Source of the DNA: Cantharellus purpuraceus
Taxonomy: Eukaryota; Basidiomycota; Agaricomycetes; Cantharellales; Hydnaceae
NCBI GenBank assembly: GCA_025174535.1
Contig: JALBUN010000023.1
Coordinates: 2,418,001 to 2,482,000 of the forward strand
Direction of reading: 5' to 3'
DNA: 64,000 bases
Shown here: in pieces, positions 58,821 through 64,000 of the stretch
Position numbering within the stretch: position 1 is the first letter of the stretch
Layout of the letters: every line of letters starts with the position of its first letter
Translations under genes and position numbers: made by a program
Notes under the pieces: generated by a model
The model's database searches: none
What the model saw: only the letters and a program-made list of their open reading frames with translations
What the model was told of the DNA's origin: nothing

Positions 58821-59880
58821 ATGAGTTTCAGATCCCCCTCCAACTTGTCCTACCATTCCTATCAACAACAGATGCGACCAGCCTCTACAGTAAATGATAG
58901 TCCTCAAGGTCAGTTGTGGAGTTGGTTCACGGCAGTATGTACCCACCTTCGAACTTGCCGGATGTTTGTCCTCAAGTCAAGCAGGTTGATACAGACGCTT
59001 CTGGATCCATCAGCGTTCATGAACTGCAACGAGCACTGGTTAATGGAAATTGGACAAGTACGCCCGAGGTTCCTGCATTTTATGTAGCAAGTGCTAAGGA
59101 ATGTTCGCAGACTTCGATCTCGACACTTGTCAGATGCTGATGGGCATTTTTGTGAGAATTATTCGCATGCTGTATCGTGCTTGGTCTGAAAAATGCGATA
59201 GGATACGGACCGTAGCGGCACTATCGGATTCAACGGTATCTAATTTTCGTTGTTCACAACTAACTTCTTTACTAATAAGGATGATGGGTCTGTTCCAGAA
59301 TTCGCGGGACTATGGAAGTATATCACTGATTGGCAGAACGTGTTCCGGCATTTTGATCAAGACGGTAGTGGTCAGTATAGTGTGAACCTGTCAGTTCTTT
59401 CTCTAACAACGCAATAGGGTCAATCGATGGCCAAGAGTTGGGAAATGCACTGCGTAGCTTTGGTTACAACCTACCTCCCCAGATTCTCAACTTGATCGAG
59501 CAAAAATATGGTAGCCCTCATCCTATTCTCTGTCCTCTTTTGGTGACGTATTGGACGTAGCTTCGCCACTTGTAGATGTGCCGCAAGGGTACCAGTATGC
59601 ACGTGCATCAGGTGGAATTACGTTTGATCGTTTCGTTCGAGCCTGCGTGGTAGTCAAGACGCTCACAGAGAGTTTCCAAAGGTATCTACCAATAGTCTTT
59701 TCATTTTCATTTTCACTTAAGTTTATATGCTTATAGGGAAGACAAGGACCATGATGGTTGGGTACAAATGAACTATGAAACATTCATGCGTGTAAGTCCC
59801 TTGTGTATATAACTATGTTGTAGCTGACCTCTGAGGTGTGATATTCCTCCCCGCCATAGATATTTCTTAGTGCGCCATGA
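58821..59880 (+). CDS. Penta-EF-hand calcium-binding protein
   Basis: A PEF1/ALG-2-type protein, a Ca2+ sensor of membrane traffic. The start MSFRSPSNLSYHSYQQQMRP is short and lacks the long Gly/Pro/Tyr head of many PEF proteins. EF-hand loops read DTDASGSISVHELQ, DTDRSGTIGFNEF, DQDGSGSIDGQELGNALRSF, and DKDHDGWVQMNYE, with GITFDRFVRACVVVKTLTES in the fourth helix region. It ends YETFMRIFLSAP, matching PEF ends. Nine or so exons splice in phase, including tiny ones between 59100 and 59400. Loops one to three keep the key Asp and Glu residues, so Ca2+ binding is likely there. Confidence 0.9.
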
Positions 59881-60546
59881 TATTATTCTCTGCATGCAGC
59901 TAGCTCGATCGTTTACGATATGCCAACCCATATTTAGACCTAGTTTTAATTATGACTATTCAAAAATTTACTGTACCCATAGTAGTTTCATACCCGTAGC
60001 CGTAGTGCAATACGTGTCTATATAGTGTTAATGCATCCAAGCATAGGCTGCCACGGGCGCAATTTCAAGCGTTAGTAAATTTATGTCATCAGCCTGAGTT
60101 GGAATCGATCGAATGGGCAGTTGAGAACTTTTTAAAGACTCCACAGATCCGGTTTGAGCACTTGATTTCTGCCATGGCTCATCGATTACCTAGTAGCTGG
60201 CACCTTCTTCCTCCCAGAAGCCCCGTTTCCCTGCATGCTATAAGCTTTCTGATAATTGGCCTTGTGCGGTCAACACGGTTGGTTTCAGCCTTGGTCAAAG
60301 GGAAATGAGCAGATAATGTCGAATGCTATCCTTGTGTGCTTCTTGTAGATCCCTACTGCTTTTGCTATCATGGTCAGCGTTCATGTGTCCATCGCTGTCG
60401 CATTCAAGGGCTATTCGGATGGATCCAGCCATTTTTCCATTGATCAGATCTAGAAAGATGCTGGACGAACTTGCACAAGTGAATGGACGACTTAAAGCTC
60501 CACACGTCCTGTCCTCTACCCCACTACTCACTAATACTCTTCTACG
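59881..60546. other. intergenic
   Basis: 666 nt between the PEF and RGS genes. A plus-strand stretch at 60050-60200 reads LESIEWAVENFLKTPQIRFE in one frame, which I cannot assign. The rest shows nothing. Confidence 0.4.
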
Positions 60547-62067
60547 ATGCCTCGTCCTAATGCTGTTGGAGCTAACCTAACAACACACGTTGTGATCGAC
60601 CAGCCGTTCTCGACCAACGAACGACCGTCGCATTTTCCTTATCACATGACAGAACTCAAGAAACTTCCACGTCGTCTGTTCAATTCTCCAAAATTTGATA
60701 CAAGTCAACGCGTCGGACGAGTCCGCAGCTTCCGTCTCACACCCGTGTATTCTGTCAAACTTGAAGATGTACTATCGGGCCAGCATCTACCGCCGTTGAC
60801 ACTTCACGAATTCGAATCGTATCTCGTGCATATCGAACGGAGTTCTGAGAATCTGTGCGTTTGTTCTTCGTAAATGTGGGAAATCACTCACACGAGTCGC
60901 GATGCCAAAGGTATTTCTTACTATGGTTCAATGAGTATACGAAGCAGTATCAAGAATGGAACAAGTCTTCAACGGAGTCACATCATTCACATTCTCTGGC
61001 ATATTCTTACACACGCGCGAAGCAGACGTTTTTCACCAAGTCGGCTACGCTAGAGCTTAATATCGACGCCGACACCCTTGCTACTCTTTCCACTGCAAAT
61101 CCCCGCGCACACCCTCCCCCGTCATCCTTTTCTGACGTGAGACATCAGGTTGAAGGTATGCTCACGGAAAGCCTACACAACTTTGTGCGATCAAGGTCTG
61201 CGAACGCAGGAAGGAACAGAGGATTATTTGCCATTTTCGTCGGGCTTGTTGTGATGTCTATCGGGCTTGCACCAATTCTTTCGAGTGTGCTGCAGTCAAA
61301 GTCTCGTTGGCTGCGAGTAGCGGCATTGCCTTGCTTCTGGTTTGGGGCCACAACACTTATTTGTGGTTTACACGGTGTGCGCAACCTTTGTCTGTGATTT
61401 CAAAAATGTGCGTGCTAATGTTAAGAGCCTAGGTCTGTATAATAATATTTCTCTTTGGAGATGCGCGCCAGCTGACAGCATACGAGTTGGCCCGCCCAAA
61501 GATACAGCATCAAACCCTCCATTTCATCGACACACACTCGATTGCACGCTCACAACCGCCAAATTCTCCCTCGTTTTCGTTAAAATCTGCAAGCGATGCG
61601 GAGGTCCTTGGCTCCCTTTCAGAAACATATGAAACCCACAACGCGATATCCTATTCTAAGAATAAGGTCGCAAATCTTGATGTTACCTCGCCCATAGTAT
61701 GTTGTGACACGGATGTCTCTTCCATTCACCTACACACTCCTTTATATTCACCTGCATCATCTGATTTGCACTCCCCCGCAACGATTGCACCGTTTTTATT
61801 GACGCCACCGCCGGAAAGCCGTCGCAGCGGGTTTGACTTCAATCAGTTACTTTCTTCTGAGCCAGACATGTCGCGTAGTCCGCCTGTTTTTGGACCGTTG
61901 ACTAAAGTGTTCGAGTATGTGAGCATTATTCTCCATGCTGTGAGGAAGCTGACTGCCTTGGGGACAGTCGAATATGCATCCGCACCTATTGGGAGACCGT
62001 AACACGCTCCGCTGCTCTGGCACTTCTCGTAGCGTGTGTCTTGGTCGTGACTGCTGTAATAGCTTAA
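60547..62067 (+). CDS. RGS-domain membrane protein (Rax1-like)
   Basis: An N-terminal RGS-like domain followed by C-terminal membrane segments, the layout of fungal Rax1-type proteins. RGS region: LTLHEFESYLVHIERSSENL spliced to YFLLWFNEYTKQYQEW, then SATLELNIDADTLATLS and VRHQVEGMLTESLHNFVRS. Membrane segments: GLFAIFVGLVVMSIGLAPIL, WLRVAALPCFWFGATTLICG joined over an intron to VCIIIFLFGDARQL, and a last AALALLVACVLVVTAVI. The last exon is recovered by splicing GA to T at about 61980, which gives FDRICIRTYWETVTR and a stop at 62067. Without that splice the frame would end at 62002 with no final membrane helix. The domain is divergent; G-protein activity is uncertain. Confidence 0.8.
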
Positions 62068-62249
62068 GTGTCATTTAGGGTTAATGTAATACCTGCACAC
62101 GATGTGGTTCATACTTGGTGTACAACTTCCCACACTGGCTACGGTCATTACCTTTCGTTCCTGAGCGCGAGCGTTTGCATTACTCTTGGAGACCGATGAT
62201 TTCCTTCAAGGGCTTAGGGTGTCGCGCAACTTAGCGTAGCGGGTGTTAA

Positions 62250-62367
62250 CTCAGTCTTGTTAAAGCGAAGACTTTGTATATTATAACCTAGAGTGTTAAC
62301 TATGAGAAAGGTGAGCTAGACTATGAATGCGACCATAGGAAATCTCAGTCTTGTTAAAGCGAAGACT
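62250..62367. repeat. 24-nt direct repeat pair
   Basis: ctcagtcttgttaaagcgaa gact occurs exactly at 62250-62273 and again at 62344-62367, 94 nt apart. gtgttaact also recurs nearby. Confidence 0.85.
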
Positions 62368-62624
62368 AGGGGAACTACAAAAGTACGTTTTATACGGACT
62401 CGCATGCCGAAACGGCGCTGTCAGGCAAGTTCGGAGTTGCAATTATTCCGGACGTTGTGGACCGTTGTGTATCCAGCAACGCGTCCACGCGTTCCTGCCA
62501 ACATAAGGCTCAGCGCTCAGGAGATAGGGTGTTTTGCGTTAATACAGTCGTAGCCTGTAATGGAACGACTTTTCGAACGACCCTTGTTAAATCTCGGAGG
62601 TTTAAAGCATGTGATATTCCTGAT

Positions 62625-62654
62625 GAATAGGAAATTGAAGAATAGGAAATTGAA
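62625..62654. repeat. 15-nt tandem duplication
   Basis: gaataggaaattgaa is repeated head to tail at 62625-62639 and 62640-62654. Confidence 0.85.
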
Positions 62655-62717
62655 TTTACCGTAAAAGAGTCGAATAAGGGTCGCCACGGCTATCGTCGAT
62701 CTTAGTGTAAATCAAAT

Positions 62718-62723
62718 CACGTG
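62718..62723. promoter_or_regulatory. CACGTG E-box upstream of acyl-CoA synthetase
   Basis: TCACGTGC about 65 nt upstream of the ATG at 62788. Confidence 0.35.
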
Positions 62724-62787
62724 CTTCTCCGGTGTGTACATATCCCGCCTTGGTCTCTCCTCTCTGGTATCCCTTTTACAACTAACC

Positions 62788-64000
62788 ATGTCTCAGCACC
62801 CCAATACTATCCTCTATCCAAGCGACTTTGACTTTTCCAAGCAGTCCGTCGAGCTTCCTGGCACAAGGAGGCCTGGTCAGACTGGTATGTCCACTGGGCG
62901 CTCAGAAGCAAACTGTACTCGCGCTCACGGATCGGACAATTTCTAGGAATTTATCGCAATTGTGTGTCACTCGATCCAAACTGACGTTCGTCGTTGTATA
63001 CATATACATTTGCTATTTTCATCAGCCGCGTGGCCCGAGCTTCTCAATTTCAATTCTAAGCTAGGCAAACGGTCTCTTCCTGAGGTCTTTGAGGCTGGCC
63101 TTGCCCACTTGCCAAATGGGCCCTGCTTGGGTCATCGTCAGGTCGTCTCTACGAAACCTCTCACGTTTGCCCCATATTTCGTCTGGGAAACGTATACCCA
63201 GGTCGATGAGCGCAGGCGCAACGTAGGGAGTGCTCTGGAGCTTTTATGGCAGCAGGGTCGCGCGGGCGGTGGTGATCTTCCAACTGTTGGTATCTGGAGT
63301 CAGAACAGGCCGGGTGTGTCTGGATATTTGGATTGCTTTGACCTCCTTTGACGTCTGTCCAGAATGGCAAATTGTAGACCTTGCCACACAGGCTTATGCC
63401 AAAGTTTCTGTCAGCTTGTATGACACCCTCGGACCAGACGCAGTTGGTATGCTGTTCATTATTGTGCCTTCAGCTGGTGGGTTGTGTTGATTAATGTGTT
63501 CTAGGGTTCATGTAAGCCAGCTAATTCCCCCAGTCGAGGCTCCAAGCTCAATGACACGTGTAGCTGCGAACACGCTGAGATTAGCATAGCCTTTGTATCA
63601 GACTTCCATTTACCTTCGCTCTTGGCTCTTGCTCCAAGTTTGAAAAAGCTCAAGATAGTTGTCGGGTTCGACGAACCAAACACGGAGACTAGACACGTGA
63701 TAGCTTCATGGGCCGAGCATCGTAACCTGGAATATCTCACTTTTAAAGAGTGTGAGTTCTTTCCATGTATCTTTCATCCGCTTAACCAACATGCTTTCCA
63801 GTGGAAGACTTGGGCAAAGCCAATCTCCGGAAGCCAATCATTGCGACTCCAGAAGAAGTCTACACAATCTGTTATACTTCCGTGTGTATCCTGCGATGCA
63901 TACACATCGCTATTTATTGACTGGGTAGTTCAGGGCACAACAGGCCACCCCAAAGGTGCTCTCCCCTGAGACATGTCTTGGTCTGCAAGTTTTGAGTTGT
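62788..64000 (+). CDS. Long-chain acyl-CoA synthetase, 5' part (partial)
   Basis: Activates long-chain fatty acids to acyl-CoA by way of an acyl-adenylate. The start MSQHPNTILYPSDFDFSKQS leads to the ACSL N-terminus PFVWETYTQVDERRRNVGSA-like (FVWETYTQVDERRRNVG), then TVGIWSQNRPEWQIVDLATQ, AYAKVSVSLYDTLGPDAVG and a middle SLKKLKIVVGF. The AMP-binding P-loop CYTSGTTGHPKG is present but split: CYTS ends at an exon end (TCC then gtgtgt) and GTTGHPK is a predicted 22-nt exon at 63934-63955, with an intron starting gtgctc just before the window edge. Without that last intron a TGA would cut the protein. About six introns seen. The C-terminal lid is outside. Confidence 0.85.

Larger units (their letters stand above)
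62068..62787. other. intergenic with short repeats
   Basis: 720 nt with a 24-nt direct repeat (62250-62273 and 62344-62367) and a 15-nt tandem duplication (62625-62654). No gene is apparent; the right end is the promoter of the acyl-CoA synthetase gene. Confidence 0.5.

Noticed and set aside
60295..60531. 78-codon minus frame upstream of the RGS gene
   Set aside because: No product recognised, and it lies in the likely promoter.

Overview
The window is intron-dense nuclear DNA from a filamentous basidiomycete, most likely an Agaricomycete. Nearly every gene is split by GT-AG introns of about 50-65 nt. Products match fungal families such as MOT1, NOT4, PAN2, a Zn2Cys6 regulator, a GPI-type serine-rich cupredoxin and a secreted GH88-like hydrolase. 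I see no rRNA or tRNA gene, no CRISPR array, no recognisable transposon and no virus. About 31 protein genes are supported. Gene models are assembled from reading frames plus splice sites read by eye, so inner exon borders are approximate unless stated.

Layout. 1-16 kb: MOT1 (minus, runs off the left edge), a TBC Rab-GAP, SDH1, the splicing factor SPF45, the CIA2/MIP18 Fe-S targeting factor, a DCN1-like neddylation factor and a small membrane protein. 16-26 kb: an mRNA-decay block with NOT4, PDCD5 and PAN2. 26-37 kb: LCP5/neuroguidin, a two-domain secreted cupredoxin, a T5orf172 (GIY-YIG-like) protein carrying a Cys/His knuckle, two conserved-looking unknowns, RAD18 and NTF2. 37-47 kb: a secreted GH88-like hydrolase, cyclin L facing an Arg/Ser-rich protein, the PLP synthase SNZ1/PDX1, mitochondrial ribosomal protein mL49 and an unknown Ser-rich protein. 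48-64 kb: the Rab GTPase YPT1, a sparse 2.5 kb stretch, a small zinc-ribbon gene built from short exons, a Zn2Cys6 transcription factor, NOP16, a HAD hydrolase, a penta-EF-hand protein, an RGS/transmembrane protein and the 5' part of a long-chain acyl-CoA synthetase (runs off the right edge).

Functional threads. Most genes are housekeeping: mRNA decay (NOT4, PAN2), splicing (SPF45, cyclin L, RS protein), ribosome biogenesis (LCP5, NOP16), membrane traffic (TBC, YPT1), mitochondria (SDH1, mL49, CIA2). Several neighbours are divergent with 53-163 nt between start codons (PDCD5/PAN2, CIA2/DCN1, cyclin L/RS protein, unknown/NTF2), implying shared promoters. CACGTG motifs recur close upstream of starts. 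Very small exons recur: an 11-nt first exon in MOT1, 12 nt in DCN1, 24 nt in SDH1, 22 nt in the acyl-CoA synthetase, and 22 and 12 nt in the zinc-ribbon gene.

I found no obvious new multi-gene system. The least explained items are the knuckle plus T5orf172 fusion, three proteins of unknown function, and the cyclin L/RS divergent pair.
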